Part shown: piece after piece, positions 23,294 to 33,700 of the stretch
Layout: each line of letters begins with the position of its first letter
Position numbering within the stretch: position 1 is the first letter of the stretch
Origin: Flavisphingomonas formosensis
GTDB lineage: Bacteria > Pseudomonadota > Alphaproteobacteria > Sphingomonadales > Sphingomonadaceae
Length of the DNA stretch: 64,000 nt
Assembly: GCF_009755815.1 (NCBI RefSeq)
Contig: NZ_WRPK01000009.1
Span: 1-64,000, forward strand
Direction: 5' to 3'
Position numbers and translations under genes: made by a program
Notes under the pieces: model-generated
What the model was told of the DNA's origin: nothing
The model's input: only the letters and a program-made list of their open reading frames with translations
Database searches by the model: none

Positions 23294-24319
23294 TCAGGCG
23301 GCAATACGCCGATCCTGATCCTGCCAGCTGCCGTCGCTCGCCTCCATCGCCGCATCGCCTTCGAGATGCGCGGCGCGATATTCGCGCGGCGGGCAGCCAT
23401 AGGTGGACTTGAACATGCGGCTGAAATGCGCCGCGCTCTTGAAGCCGGACATATAGGCGATCTCATGGATCGGATAATCGCGAGTGCTCGGCGCCACCAG
23501 CCAGTCGCGGGCCTTCGGCAGCCGGTTCTTCCAGAGCAGCTCCGAGAAGGAGGTGTTGTTTGCCTTCAGCAGATAGCAGAGATAGCGCGGAGAGATGCCA
23601 CAGCTCGACGCGACCTTATCATAGCACAGGTCCGGATCGGTCAGGTTCATGAGGATATAGTTCTCGATATCCTGGAGCCTGCGGTCGACGACGCGCTGGC
23701 GGCGAGGCATGTCGATGTTGCGGGCGCGCAGATTGTCCGCGATCGCCTCCAGCAGGCTTTCTACCATCGGCTTGCAGGCCTGGCGGCTCAGCCGCTCGCC
23801 ATTCTCGACGAGCAACTCGAGCAGGCGGTGGACCACCTTGCCCTCGGGGGTGTCGAGGCTGAATGCATCGGTGAACTTGTCCGCCTCCTGGAGATGCGCC
23901 AGGAACAGGTCCGGCGGCACGATCGCCTGATAGGATTCGTGCAGTCCGTCGCCCTCCGGATGGAGCGAGGCGGAGAAGGGCACGTTGGAATCGAGGATGC
24001 CGGCTTCGCCCGCGCGGATCACGCAGACGCCCTGGGTGCGCACGATCTTCAGCGAGCCCTGACGAACGAACCAGATAACGCGGAAGCCGACGCGGTTGTT
24101 GCGGATATGTTGCGACGTGCGACGGTAGGAAAGCGTCGTACGCGATGTGAGATGGGTAAGCGAAATCGGATAGTGCAGTGCCTTCTCGAACAAGAGGTCG
24201 GACATGTCTCCGCCTGCCATGTCGAGGTCGCCGTCATAGAATTCGCGACGGGAGATATCGGCCCATGCGTTGCGCGCATTTTGCGCCGCTCTGCCGAAGT
24301 TCGAAAACAAGCGTTCCAT
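23294..24319 (-). CDS. AraC-family transcriptional regulator
   Basis: 341-residue regulator. The N-terminal 190 residues form an AraC-binding-like sensory domain (VIWFVRQGSLKIVRTQG, then ESYQAIVPPDLFLAHL). Residues 225-325 hold two helix-turn-helix motifs, ending with the family signature AYMSGFKSAAHFSRMFKSTYGCPPREYR. It lies upstream of the VOC/FAD oxidoreductase/MFS operon in the same direction and may control it or a neighbouring operon. A 6-base dyad at 24404-24423 lies in its leader. Confidence 0.88.
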   Translation of the reverse strand: MERLFSNFGRAAQNARNAWADISRREFYDGDLDMAGGDMSDLLFEKALHYPISLTHLTSRTTLSYRRTSQHIRNNRVGFRVIWFVRQGSLKIVRTQGVCVIRAGEAGILDSNVPFSASLHPEGDGLHESYQAIVPPDLFLAHLQEADKFTDAFSLDTPEGKVVHRLLELLVENGERLSRQACKPMVESLLEAIADNLRARNIDMPRRQRVVDRRLQDIENYILMNLTDPDLCYDKVASSCGISPRYLCYLLKANNTSFSELLWKNRLPKARDWLVAPSTRDYPIHEIAYMSGFKSAAHFSRMFKSTYGCPPREYRAAHLEGDAAMEASDGSWQDQDRRIAA

Positions 24320-24829
24320 CGCTTCCTCTCCTCATCCGGCGACTTGTCCTGCCCCGGGTCTGTTTCTCAACGACGCGATTGACGGCCGATGGCCATTTCA
24401 TATCTGCTGTTGCATTGCAGCAGGAGACAAGAGCGGAAGCGTCAATATTCCACTTTTGCCCCGGCTCAGGCCATGAGCAGACAAGAACCGCGTTGACAGG
24501 AATGATTATTCACACAGGGGAATGGTCCGTCAAGAGGCGCAACGGGGCTAGGATCGAAGGAGATTGCGCGGCGTGTCATCAAAGGCACAGGCCGATTCCG
24601 CAGCGGAACGATTTCCCCGCATTTTTCCGTCAGTAGTCGTCGTTTCCGATCCGTAACCTTGCGCAAGTCGGAACTCGTAAAAATCGCGAGCCGCAATTTT
24701 CGTAGCGGCGCAGCCGCGGCCTTTGGCTAGCCCGATGCCGAATCAAAACTGCATTCCGGTACCGAGACGGCCGACTCGTTCGGTCGGGCCGGGTGCCCGG
24801 GACGGTATGGCTCGACGGGTGCGGTGGGT
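24320..24829. other. Intergenic region before araC
   Basis: About 510 bases without a credible gene. The clearest structure is the dyad CTGCTG-TTGCATTG-CAGCAG at 24404-24423, 85 bases before araC, a possible operator. The rest is less GC-rich near 24480-24700. It separates araC from the end of the acyl-CoA dehydrogenase pair. No promoter hexamers stand out. Confidence 0.3.
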
Positions 24830-25813
24830 TCAGCCGTGCTGCAGTGCGCGAATGAAGTCGACGCTCGTGCCGCCGGCTTGCGCCAGCCTCGCCCGACCGA
24901 GCGCCTTTGCCCAGGGCTGCGCGCCGCCGAAGGCGAGCAGACCGCGCTTCAGCCGCCGGGTGAATAGCGACAGATCATGCTCTGCCGTGATACCGATCGC
25001 GCCGAACGCGGCATGGCCTGCCGCGCATACGATCGACGCGCCGGCATCGATCACCGGCTTGGCCACGGCGACATCGAGAGCGGCCGGGCCGGGCAGAGGC
25101 CGGGCGAGGACGCCTTGTGCCGCGACGCTGGCCATCGCCACGCGCTCGGCCATCACGCTGATCTGCTGCTGGATCGCCTGGAACTTGCCGAGCGGGCGGC
25201 CGAATTGCTGGCGTTCATTGACATAGGCGATGCTCATGTCGAGCACGCCCGCCATCGCCCCCGCCATCGCCGCGACGGTCAGCGCGGCTGCCCAATACAG
25301 GAGACTATCCTCGGCTAGCTCGAAGCTGGCGATGGGGGCCGATCCGGTGTCGAGCGCGGCGGTGACGAAACCGAAGCCGTCTCGCCCCCCGGCCACTACC
25401 CGTCGCAGGGTTGCGCGGCCCGCCTGCTGCACCAGCGCCAGATCGGCGCCGCCACGGATCGGCGGCACGATCGACCGCGCACGGCCCTCCCGATCGAGCG
25501 GCCAGAGCAGCACCGGGCCGGCATCCTCCAGCCTGTGGCCTGCGCCTGCCGCGATCGCCCGCGCAGCCATCGTCTCGCCGAACGGGAGGGGCAGCAGATG
25601 CCGGCCCGCGGCGATCAGCAGCGGTGCCATTTCGGCAGGCGACAGCCCCGCGCCCCCATGTTCTTCGGAGACGAGCGCATCGACGAAGCCCGAATCGCGC
25701 AGCGCCGCCCAGATGGCGGGCGCGCCGTCCTCGTTCTCGGTACGGCGGACTGCCTCCGGGGGCGAGACATCGTCGAGAAGCCTCTGAAAGGGTTCGAGAA
25801 GGTCGTTGCTCAT
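24830..25813 (-). CDS. Acyl-CoA dehydrogenase, small-subunit type
   Basis: 327-residue acyl-CoA dehydrogenase-fold protein, shorter than the usual 380. It has FVDALVSEEHGGAGLSPAEM and FVNERQ-type helix AYVNERQQFGRPLGKFQAIQ, but a weak central beta domain. Such reduced subunits pair with a full-length partner in heterotetrameric dehydrogenases such as ChsE1-ChsE2 of steroid side-chain oxidation. The partner is encoded immediately upstream. ATG 25813 has GGTGAG; GTG at 25822 would overlap the upstream stop (GTGA). Confidence 0.82.
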   Translation of the reverse strand: MSNDLLEPFQRLLDDVSPPEAVRRTENEDGAPAIWAALRDSGFVDALVSEEHGGAGLSPAEMAPLLIAAGRHLLPLPFGETMAARAIAAGAGHRLEDAGPVLLWPLDREGRARSIVPPIRGGADLALVQQAGRATLRRVVAGGRDGFGFVTAALDTGSAPIASFELAEDSLLYWAAALTVAAMAGAMAGVLDMSIAYVNERQQFGRPLGKFQAIQQQISVMAERVAMASVAAQGVLARPLPGPAALDVAVAKPVIDAGASIVCAAGHAAFGAIGITAEHDLSLFTRRLKRGLLAFGGAQPWAKALGRARLAQAGGTSVDFIRALQHG

Positions 25814-25818
25814 GTCGC

Positions 25819-26976
25819 TCACCGAAGGCCCAGGCCGCGCGCGATCATCCCGCGCAGGATTTCGCGCGTGCCGCCGCGCAATGAAAAGGCAGGATTGACC
25901 TGGGAGACGAAGGCCAGCGTGCGCAGCAGTTCCTCGTCCGGTGGTGCGGACGGGTCGGCGGCCAGCGCCTCGCCGATCTCGCGCGGAATATCCTGCTCCA
26001 GCTCGGTGCCGAGATCCTTGATCAGGGCTGCTTCGGTGGCGGGCGATTCGCCTGCCGCCAGCCGTGCCGTGACGGCGATCGACATGTCGCGCAGCACCGC
26101 CATGCGCGCCAGCAGCAGGCCGAGCCGTGCCTCATGCTCGGCCGCGTTGGGCAGATTGGCGAGATGGCGCACCCAGGCGTCGAGCAGCACGATGCTGGAA
26201 TAGATGCGCTCCGGCCCGCTCCGCTCGAAGGCGAGCTCGGCATTGACCTGCGCCCAGCCTGCACCCTCGGTTCCGACCAGCGCGTCGGCCGGGAGCCGCA
26301 CCTCGTCGAAGAACACCTCGTTGAAATGCGCATCGCCGGTGAGGTCGGCGATCGGGCGGATGTCGATGCCCGGCAGGCTGAGGTCGACGAGGAATTGTGA
26401 AAGCCCGGCCTGGCGGTCCTGCGGCCCGCCCGAGGTGCGCACGAGGGCGATCATGTAATGGGATTTGTGCGCGTAGGTGGTCCAGATCTTCTGGCCGGAG
26501 AGCAGCCAATCGTCGCCGTCGCGCACCGCCCGGGTGCGCACGCTCGCAAGGTCCGACCCGGCATTCGGCTCGCTCATGCCTATGCAGAAATACATCTCGC
26601 CCTTGCAGATGCGCGGCAGGAAATGCTCGCGCTGCGCTTCGGTGCCGTAATGGAGAATCAGCGGCGCCGACTGGCGGTCGGCAATCCAGTGCGCCGCCAC
26701 CGGCGCGCCAGCCGCCAGCAGCTCCTCGACCAGCACGAAGCGGGTGAAGGCGTCCGCGCCGCCGCCGCCATGGTCGCGCGGCAAGGTGAGGCCGATCCAA
26801 CCGCGCTCGCCGAGCGCCCGGCTGAACGCGGCGTCGAAGCCCGACCAGCTGCGCGCTCGCACATGGGCAGGCCGATCGGCCATCCAGGATCGCAGAAAGG
26901 CCTTCACCTCGCCGCGCAGCGCCTCGGCGCTGGAAGGGATATGCGATCGCACGAAGCTGTCGAGCAGGGTGGTCAT
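25819..26976 (-). CDS. Acyl-CoA dehydrogenase, large partner
   Basis: 385-residue FAD-dependent acyl-CoA dehydrogenase that forms the 2,3-double bond in acyl-CoAs. Segments are GLTLPRDHGGGGADAFTRFV, the FAD/substrate motif YFCIGMSEPNAGSDLASVRT, then GQKIWTTYAHKSHYMIALVR and the C-terminal SLRGGTREILRGMIARGLGL. ATG 26976 has AGGAG upstream. With the downstream gene it probably makes a heteromeric enzyme for a bulky acyl-CoA. It is divergent from the iclR gene, 268 bases away, which likely regulates it. Confidence 0.86.
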   Translation of the reverse strand: MTTLLDSFVRSHIPSSAEALRGEVKAFLRSWMADRPAHVRARSWSGFDAAFSRALGERGWIGLTLPRDHGGGGADAFTRFVLVEELLAAGAPVAAHWIADRQSAPLILHYGTEAQREHFLPRICKGEMYFCIGMSEPNAGSDLASVRTRAVRDGDDWLLSGQKIWTTYAHKSHYMIALVRTSGGPQDRQAGLSQFLVDLSLPGIDIRPIADLTGDAHFNEVFFDEVRLPADALVGTEGAGWAQVNAELAFERSGPERIYSSIVLLDAWVRHLANLPNAAEHEARLGLLLARMAVLRDMSIAVTARLAAGESPATEAALIKDLGTELEQDIPREIGEALAADPSAPPDEELLRTLAFVSQVNPAFSLRGGTREILRGMIARGLGLR

Positions 26977-27098
26977 TCCATCTCCTCTAGGCGATTCGCC
27001 GAGATAAGGGCGACTTAGCCGCTGCGGGTAGCCTCGCATGCTCCGCCGCTGAATCGCCATTAGCCCAGAGCGGCAAGCCTCTGTATTAAGCGAGCGAT

Positions 27099-27126
27099 GT
27101 TCGAAAAGACGGCCCCGTTTCCGAAC
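27099..27126. promoter_or_regulatory. Candidate IclR operator between divergent genes
   Basis: An imperfect dyad, GTTCGAAAA and GTTTCCGAAC, centred near 27112, lies between the acyl-CoA dehydrogenase and iclR starts. A TTGACA at 27136-27141 on the plus strand could be the -35 of iclR, but I see no good -10. Assignment is by position and symmetry only. Confidence 0.3.
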
Positions 27127-27244
27127 GGCCTCACGTTGACACGCGCCCTCGGTTGGCAACAGGCTTGCAATCAGGTCGCAGCCGATCCCGGCCCTGGCGC
27201 CTGAAAGACTGCGCGCGACGACGGGCGACGATGGATGTTGGAGC

Positions 27245-28051
27245 ATGCTGGCAATTCCTGAAGACACTTCGGCGGAGGATGGCAACGGCAAGCCTGCCAA
27301 GGCAGGCATGGTCGCGCCGGTGCTCGCCATCCTGCGCCTGATCGCGGCAGCCGAGCAGCCGATGGGGGTCAATGCCATCGCGCGCGAGCTGGCGATCGCC
27401 CCCAGCAGCTGCTTCAAGATACTGAAGCAGCTGCAGACCGAGAATTTCGTCGAGTTCAACGAGCAGACCAAGGCCTATTCGATCGGCTATGGCGCCATCC
27501 AGCTGGCCCGGCGCGCGCTCGATCCGCTGCATGCCTTCCCGACGCTCCGGCCGCGCCTTGCCGAGATCGGCGAGAAATTCTCGGTGGCGATCGGCTTCTG
27601 GCGCCGCACCTCGCGCTCGCGCATCGTGCTCGCCGGCTTCGTCGAGGACAGCAGCCCGATGCGCATCCACATGTCGCTCGGGCAGCGCGTGCCGATGCTG
27701 GTCGGCGGCGTGGGGCGGGCCTTCGCCGCCAAGCTTGGCCTGAGCGAAGCGGAGCTGCGCGAGGAGTTCGCCTCGCTGCGCTGGCAGTCGCCGATCAGCT
27801 TCGAAGAATATGTGGCGCAGATCGAGGAGGCGCGCCGCCGCGGCTATGCCATCGATCGCAACAATTTCGCCTCCGGCGTGACGGTGGTCGCCTCGGTGCT
27901 CTGCGATGCGCGCAGCAGCGTCGGTTATGGCGTGTCGGCGATCATGTTCAGCGGACAGCATGATTCCGCCACAGAGACGGCGATCGGCGAGATGCTGACC
28001 AGCGCGACCGATTGGGCCGCGCCGCTGCTCGTGGCGTCGCCGCTGCTATGA
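27245..28051 (+). CDS. IclR-family transcriptional regulator
   Basis: 268-residue regulator. The N-terminal winged helix spans about 25-85 (PVLAILRLIAAAEQPMGVNA, then AIAPSSCFKILKQLQTENFV), followed by the IclR effector domain (MRIHMSLGQRVPMLVGGVGR, then RRGYAIDRNNFASGVTVVAS). ATG 27245 has TTGGAG. It overlaps the next gene by ATGA and is divergent from the two acyl-CoA dehydrogenase genes. IclR proteins commonly control nearby catabolic operons in response to a pathway metabolite. Confidence 0.9.
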   Translation: MLAIPEDTSAEDGNGKPAKAGMVAPVLAILRLIAAAEQPMGVNAIARELAIAPSSCFKILKQLQTENFVEFNEQTKAYSIGYGAIQLARRALDPLHAFPTLRPRLAEIGEKFSVAIGFWRRTSRSRIVLAGFVEDSSPMRIHMSLGQRVPMLVGGVGRAFAAKLGLSEAELREEFASLRWQSPISFEEYVAQIEEARRRGYAIDRNNFASGVTVVASVLCDARSSVGYGVSAIMFSGQHDSATETAIGEMLTSATDWAAPLLVASPLL

Positions 28052-28491
28052 CCGTCTCGGCCCGGAACCACGCGCTGATCGAGGCGCTGCAGGCGAGTTG
28101 GGCCGATCCCGATCCCGAAAGCTTTGTGGCGCTGTTCACGCCGGACGGCATTTTCGAGGATATTCCCTACGCCATCCGCCTCGTCGGCCATGACGCGCTG
28201 CGTACCCATGCGCGGCGGATGAAGAAGCACAGCGTGGGCCTCAGCGTGGCGCTCGATCGCTATGATGCGACCGCATCGACGGGCGTCGCAGAATGGCGGC
28301 TGTCCCATGTCTATGCCGGGAATTTCGATGGTGTCGATTGCACCGGCCGGCCGGTCGCGATCCGCGGGCTGTCGATCTATTTCTTCTCCGGCGGGTTGAT
28401 CACGCGGGCTGCGGATTATTGGAATTATATGGAGCTCGTCCGGACGATGGAGGTGATCCCGCGTGAGGTGCGCGGGATGCGGGTGCAGTAG
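28048..28491 (+). CDS. SnoaL-like NTF2-fold protein
   Basis: 147-residue protein of the NTF2/SnoaL fold (LIEALQASWADPDPESFVAL, then TPDGIFEDIPYAI, RPVAIRGLSIYFFSGGLIT and DYWNYMELVR). This fold hosts isomerases, cyclases and dehydratases with a small hydrophobic pocket, including ketosteroid isomerase. The ATG overlaps the iclR stop by four bases, so the genes are coupled. The Asp/His pattern (FEDIP and GHDALRTHARR) resembles limonene-epoxide-hydrolase/SnoaL enzymes. No specific reaction can be assigned. Confidence 0.78.
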   Translation: MTVSARNHALIEALQASWADPDPESFVALFTPDGIFEDIPYAIRLVGHDALRTHARRMKKHSVGLSVALDRYDATASTGVAEWRLSHVYAGNFDGVDCTGRPVAIRGLSIYFFSGGLITRAADYWNYMELVRTMEVIPREVRGMRVQ

Positions 28492-28524
28492 GGTCCCTTC
28501 TCCGATCAGGGAGTGAAAATCACC

Positions 28525-28611
28525 CGTTCGTCCCGAGCGAAGCCCAGGCTTGCGACGGGGCAGTTCTCGACTGCGCTCCAACAGATCCCTCGACTTCGCT
28601 CGGGACGAACG
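28525..28611. repeat. Intergenic palindromic repeat pair
   Basis: CGTTCGTCCCGAGCGAAG at 28525 and its near-complement CCCTCGACTTCGCTCGGGAC with GAACGG at 28587-28612 face each other between the convergent SnoaL and CaiB/BaiF genes. The same sequence unit occurs at 34286-34396 and a variant at 40847-40940. This REP-like family could act as a bidirectional terminator or target for DNA-binding proteins. Confidence 0.65.
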
Positions 28612-28653
28612 GTGTAGGGTCGCTCTTGAACGACACTCCCCCAGGGACAAACC

Positions 28654-29775
28654 TCAGACTCCCCACGCCGCCAGCGCATCGCCCCGATCGCGCTCGATCG
28701 GCCGCGGCGCGGCCGGCGCCGTGCTCGGCGTCGCCGAGAAGCGTGGGGCGGGGGCGGGCAGGGTCACGCCGCCGACATCGACGAAGGTCCCGCGCGCGAC
28801 ATTGTGCGGATGCTTCGGCGCCTCGTCGAGCGACAGCACCGGCGCGAAGCAGATATCGGTGCCCTCCATGATCGCGCACCATTCGTCGCGCGTCTTGCGC
28901 GCGAAGGCTGCGCGCAGGATCTCCTTGCGCTCGGGCCAGCGCGTCTTGTCCATCTGCACGCCGGCGAGCTGATCCTCGGTGCCGGTCGCCTTCAGCAGCA
29001 GCGCATAGAATTGCGGCTCGATCGAGCCGATCGCGACGAAGCGGCCGTCGGCGCAGCGATAGGTGTCGTAGAAAGGGGCGCCGCCGTCGAGCAGGTTGGC
29101 GCTGCGCGCGTCCGCCCAGTCGCCCGCCGCGCGCATCCCGTAGAAGAGCGACATGAGATAGGAGGCGCAGTCGGTCATGCCGACATCGACCACCTGACCT
29201 TGCCCTGTCGTTCGCGCATGGACCAGCGCTGCGAGCAGCCCCGCGACCAGGAACATCGCGCCGCCGCCATAGTCTGCGGCGAGGTTCAGCGGCGGGATCG
29301 GCCGTTCCTCGGGGCCGATGGCGTGCAGCGCGCCGGTGAGCGCAAGATAGTTGATGTCGTGTCCGGCGGTGTGGGCATAGGGGCCGCTCTGGCCCCAGCC
29401 GGTCATGCGTCCGTAAACCAGCGCGGAATTGTGCGCGAGCACCGTCTCGGGTCCGAGGCCGAGCCGTTCCATCACGCCCGGCCGATTGCCTTCGAACAGC
29501 AGGTCGGCCTTCTCCGACAGCGCCAATGCGGTGGCGACATCGGCGGGGTCCTTGAGGTCGAGCTCGATTGCGCGGCGGCCGCGCGCATCGGACCGGGTCG
29601 CTGCCGCGTCGGGCGCGCCCGGCCGTTCGATCCGCAGAACCTGCGCACCAAGATCCGCGAAGAATGTGCCCGCGAAGGGGCCCGGCCCGAGACCCGCAAA
29701 TTCCAGCACCTTGACGCCCGTCAGCGGGCCGCTGCGCTCGTTCATCCCGATATCCCCGTTTTTCCTGTTGATCAT
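28654..29775 (-). CDS. CaiB/BaiF CoA-transferase family, alpha-methylacyl-CoA racemase-like
   Basis: 373-residue class III CoA-transferase-fold protein. It most resembles alpha-methylacyl-CoA racemase, which interconverts 2R/2S-methylacyl-CoAs before beta-oxidation. Marks are VKVLEFAGLGPGPFAGTFFA, then LRIERPGA, GRMTGWGQSGPYAHTAGHDINYLALTG (catalytic His in GHDINY) and AADYGGGAMFLVAGLLAAL (catalytic Asp). ATG 29775 overlaps the upstream crotonase stop (ATGA); ATG 29745 is the alternative. Racemases are needed for branched side chains of steroids and isoprenoids, which agrees with the region's theme. Confidence 0.85.
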   Translation of the reverse strand: MINRKNGDIGMNERSGPLTGVKVLEFAGLGPGPFAGTFFADLGAQVLRIERPGAPDAAATRSDARGRRAIELDLKDPADVATALALSEKADLLFEGNRPGVMERLGLGPETVLAHNSALVYGRMTGWGQSGPYAHTAGHDINYLALTGALHAIGPEERPIPPLNLAADYGGGAMFLVAGLLAALVHARTTGQGQVVDVGMTDCASYLMSLFYGMRAAGDWADARSANLLDGGAPFYDTYRCADGRFVAIGSIEPQFYALLLKATGTEDQLAGVQMDKTRWPERKEILRAAFARKTRDEWCAIMEGTDICFAPVLSLDEAPKHPHNVARGTFVDVGGVTLPAPAPRFSATPSTAPAAPRPIERDRGDALAAWGV

Positions 29776-30563
29776 CGCCCGGTGAAGACGGGCTTGCGCT
29801 TCTCGCGGAAGGCGGCGAGTCCTTCGCGGAAATCGGCGCTGTCGCCGGCCTCCTTCTGCGCGCGCCGTTCCAGCGCCAATGCATCGGTCAGCGGCAGCTC
29901 CAGCGCCTCGCGCACGCCGCGGCGGATCAGCGCATAGGCGCGCGTCGGGCCGCCCGCGAGCTTGCGCGCAATCGCTTCCGCCCGGTCTGGCAGCGCTTCG
30001 TCATCGACCACCTCGTAGATCATGCCCCAGTCCTGCGCGGTCTCGGCAGGGATGCGCTCGGCGAGCAGCATCATCGCCTGAGCGCGGGCGCGACCGACGA
30101 GGCGCGGCAGGAGCCACAGGCTGCCCGCATCGGGAATCAGTCCGGCATTGGCGAAGGCCTGCAGGAAGAAGGCGGACCGCGCCGCAACGGTAATATCCGC
30201 GGCGAGCGCCAGCATGCAGCCCGCGCCGGCGACGGCGCCCTGCACGCCCGCGACGATCGGAACGGGCAGCGCGAACATGCGCTCGATCAGCGGATTGTAG
30301 AATGTCTCGAGCACGTCGCCGGCATCGAAGCCCGCGGCGCCGGCCGGCGATCCGCCGCTGCTGAGGTCCGCGCCGCTCGAAAAGCCGCGCCCCTCGCCGG
30401 TCAGCAGCAGCGCGCGTGCCTTGCCTTCGTCGCGGATCCGGTCGAGCGCGTCGATCACCTCGCCGAGCAGCACGCGGTTCAGCGCATTGAGCGCCTGTGG
30501 CCGCGCCAGGGTCAGCCGGGCCAGCCCGTCGTCCATTTCCAGCCTGATCGTCTCGTAGCCCAT
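29772..30563 (-). CDS. Enoyl-CoA hydratase/isomerase, PaaG-like
   Basis: 263-residue crotonase-fold enzyme. The oxyanion-hole segments are GRGFSSGADLSS and GAVAGAGCMLALAADI. AGLIPDAGSLWLLPRLVG carries an Asp where PaaG isomerases have their catalytic Asp and hydratases have Glu, so double-bond isomerisation is more likely than hydration. The C terminus FREGLAAFREKRKPVFTGR is typical. Coupled to the CaiB/BaiF gene downstream. Divergent from the large ferredoxin oxidoreductase gene. Confidence 0.85.
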   Translation of the reverse strand: MGYETIRLEMDDGLARLTLARPQALNALNRVLLGEVIDALDRIRDEGKARALLLTGEGRGFSSGADLSSGGSPAGAAGFDAGDVLETFYNPLIERMFALPVPIVAGVQGAVAGAGCMLALAADITVAARSAFFLQAFANAGLIPDAGSLWLLPRLVGRARAQAMMLLAERIPAETAQDWGMIYEVVDDEALPDRAEAIARKLAGGPTRAYALIRRGVREALELPLTDALALERRAQKEAGDSADFREGLAAFREKRKPVFTGR

Positions 30564-30797
30564 CGGGATCCTCTCGGTTTCGTCGCGGACGCTAAACCGA
30601 AGCGGGCCCGCCGGCTTGTCCGGGATCGGCAGAAAGGCTGTACCTCAGGCGCACTCCCCGAAGCGCGGGCGGCGTCATATCCATCAGGTGCAATTTTGCG
30701 ATCAGCGGCAGACAAGGTGCTGTACCGGGCCGTGCTATCTCCGTGGTGAAGACGATGCCGCGCCGGTTCGCGCAGGGCATGCTGAGAAGGCGCCGCG

Positions 30798-33700
30798 ATG
30801 ACCAAATCCGTGACCACCCTCGACGACAAATATGTCCAGTCGGAGGGGCGGGTCTTTATCTCCTCGAATCAGGCGCTTGTCCGTCTGCCGCTCGATCAGG
30901 CGCGGCGGGATCGCGCCGCCGGACTCAAGACGGCCGGCTATATATCGGGCTATCGCGGCTCGCCGCTCGGCGTGTACGACGCGGCGCTGTGGGGCGCGCA
31001 AAAGCTGCTCGACGAGCATGAGGTGCGCTTCGTGCCCGGCCTCAACGAGGAACTGGCGGCGACCGCGATCCGCGGCACGCAAGAGCTCGCGTGGTTCGGA
31101 GCCTCCCAATATCAGGGCGTGTTCGGCCTGTGGTACGGCAAGGGCCTCGGCGTGGATCGCGCGATCGAGGGGCTGAAGCTCGGCAATCTCGAGGGGACGT
31201 CGGCGCTGGGCGGCTATCTTGCGGTGGCGGGCGACGATCATGGCGGCAAGTCTTCCGCCAGTGCCCACCAGTCCGAGCATACGCTAATCGCCGGTTTTCT
31301 GCCGGTGCTCTATCCGGCGAATACCCGGGAGATCCTCGAATACGGTCTCTACGGCTGGGCGATGTCGCGCTACACAGGCCTCTATATCGGCCTCAAATGC
31401 ATCACCGACACGCTCGATCTCAGCGCTTCGGTCGAGCTGCCCGACGCCTATCGGCCGTTCGTGACGCCCGACTGGGCGCTGCCGCCCGAGGGGCTGAACC
31501 TGCGCCGCAACCTGCCGCCGCTCGTCCAGGAGGACTGGACGGTCAACAAGCGACTGCCCGCGGCGGCGGCCTGGGCGCGGGCCAATCCGATCGACCGGGT
31601 GGCGATCGACGGCGAGCGGCGCACGCTGGGTATCGTCGCGGCGGGCAAGGCCTATCTCGACGTGCGCCAGGCGCTGGCCGATCTCGGCCTCGACGAGGCG
31701 AAATGCCGAGCGCTCGGCATTCGCGTCTACAAGCCGGGCCTGATCTGGCCGATCGAGGGCGAGAGCGCGGCGCGTTTCGCCGAGGGTCATCGCGCGCTGC
31801 TGATGGTCGAGGAGAAGCGCCCCGTGCTGGAGGAGCAGTTCGCCAGCCTGCTCTACGGCATGGCGGCCGACCGTCGGCCCGCGCTCATCGGCAAGCGCGA
31901 TCTTCAGGGCGAGATGTTGCTGCCGCAGACCGGCGAGCTCAATGCGGCGCAAGTGCGCAAGGCGATCCGAACCGCCCTCACCCAGATCGACCTCGCAGAC
32001 GAGGAGGTGGAGCGCCGTTATGCCTGGTTCCACGATCTCGAAGGCCGCGCGCTCGCCGTCGGCGGCTCGCGTTACCGGCCGGCCTTCTACTGCTCGGGCT
32101 GCCCGCACAACACCAGCACCAAGATCCCCGACGGCAGCATCGCCATGGCGGCGGTCGGCTGTCAGGGGCTCGCCGCTTATGTGATGCCCGAACGGCGGAC
32201 GATGCAGCCGGTGAGCATGGGCCATGACGGCATGCCGTGGACCTCGGTCGCGCCGCTGGTCGACCGCGAGCATATCTTCCAGAATATGGGCGACGGCACC
32301 TATTCCCACTCCGGCATCCTCTCGATCCGGGCGGCGGTGGCGTCCAAGGTCAACATGACCTTCAAGATCCTCTACAATGACGCGGTGGCGATGACCGGCG
32401 GCCAGCCGGTCGAGATGCAGATGAGCCCGGTGGACATGGTCAACCAGCTCGTCGCCGAGAATGTGAAGCCGGTGTTGTTCGTCTCCGACCAGCCCGAGAA
32501 GTGGAGGGATCTCGTGCCCGGCGGCGTCGAGGTGCATCATCGCGACGAGATGGATGCGCTCCAACGCCGTCTGCGCGAGCTGCCCGGCGTCTCCGCGATC
32601 GTCTATGAGCAGACCTGCGCGACCGAGAAGCGCCGCCGCCGCAAGCGCGGCGCCTTTCCCGATCCGGACAAGCGGGTGTTCATCAACCCGGCGGTCTGCG
32701 AGGGTTGCGGCGACTGCTCGGTCCAGTCCAACTGCGTCTCGATCCAGCCGCTGGAGACCGAGTTCGGGCGTAAGCGCCAGATCGACCAATCGACCTGCAA
32801 CAAGGATTATAGCTGCGTCAAAGGGTTCTGCCCGTCCTTCGTGACTGTCACCGGCGCGAAGATCGCCACTCACACGGCGGGCGATCCGGCGCTGATCGAC
32901 GCGCTGATCGCGGCCTTGCCGGACGCCGGGACCCTGCCGATCGGTGAAGAGGGGCATAATCTGCTCGTCGCCGGCATCGGCGGCACGGGCGTGCTGACCG
33001 TCGGCGCGCTGCTCGGCATGGCCGCGCATCTCGAGGGCAAGGGCTGCACCGTGCTCGACCTCACCGGCATGGCGCAGAAGGGCGGGGCGGTGACCAGCCA
33101 CATCCGCACCGGGCCAACGCCCGATACGATCTACACCTCGCGGCTGGGCGTCGCGACGTCGGACCTCATCCTCGCCTGCGACATGATCGTCGGCAGCGGC
33201 GCCGAGGTATTGCGAACGGTGAAGCCGGGGGCGACCGCGGCGGTGGTCAACAGCGACGTGACGCCGACTGGCGAGTTCCAGACCAACCGCAAGCTCGATC
33301 TTGGCGGCGAGGCGCTGGAAGCGACGATCCGCGAGGCATTAGGGAACGGCGCGTTCCTGCCCTTCCACGCCACGCGCCTCGCGACCGATCTGACCGGCGA
33401 CAGCATCGCCACCAATATCCTGATGCTGGGCTATGCCGCGCAGAAGGGGCTGTTGCCGGTCTCGACCGCGTCGATCGAGGAGGCGATCCGGCTGAACGGC
33501 AGCTTCGTGAAGGGCAATCTGCGCACCTTCGCGCTAGGCCGTGTCGCTGCACACGCGCCCGATGCGCTCGCCCGGCTGCTCGCCGGCAAGCCCGAGGCGG
33601 CGCCGCTCGACACGCTCGATGCGCTGCTCGACAGCCGGGTGCGGCTGCTGACCAACTATCAGAATGCGGCCTATGCCGATCGCTATCTCGGCTTCGTGCG

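Noticed and set aside
31284-33101. 605-codon open frame on the minus strand
   Set aside because: Antisense shadow of the ferredoxin oxidoreductase gene.
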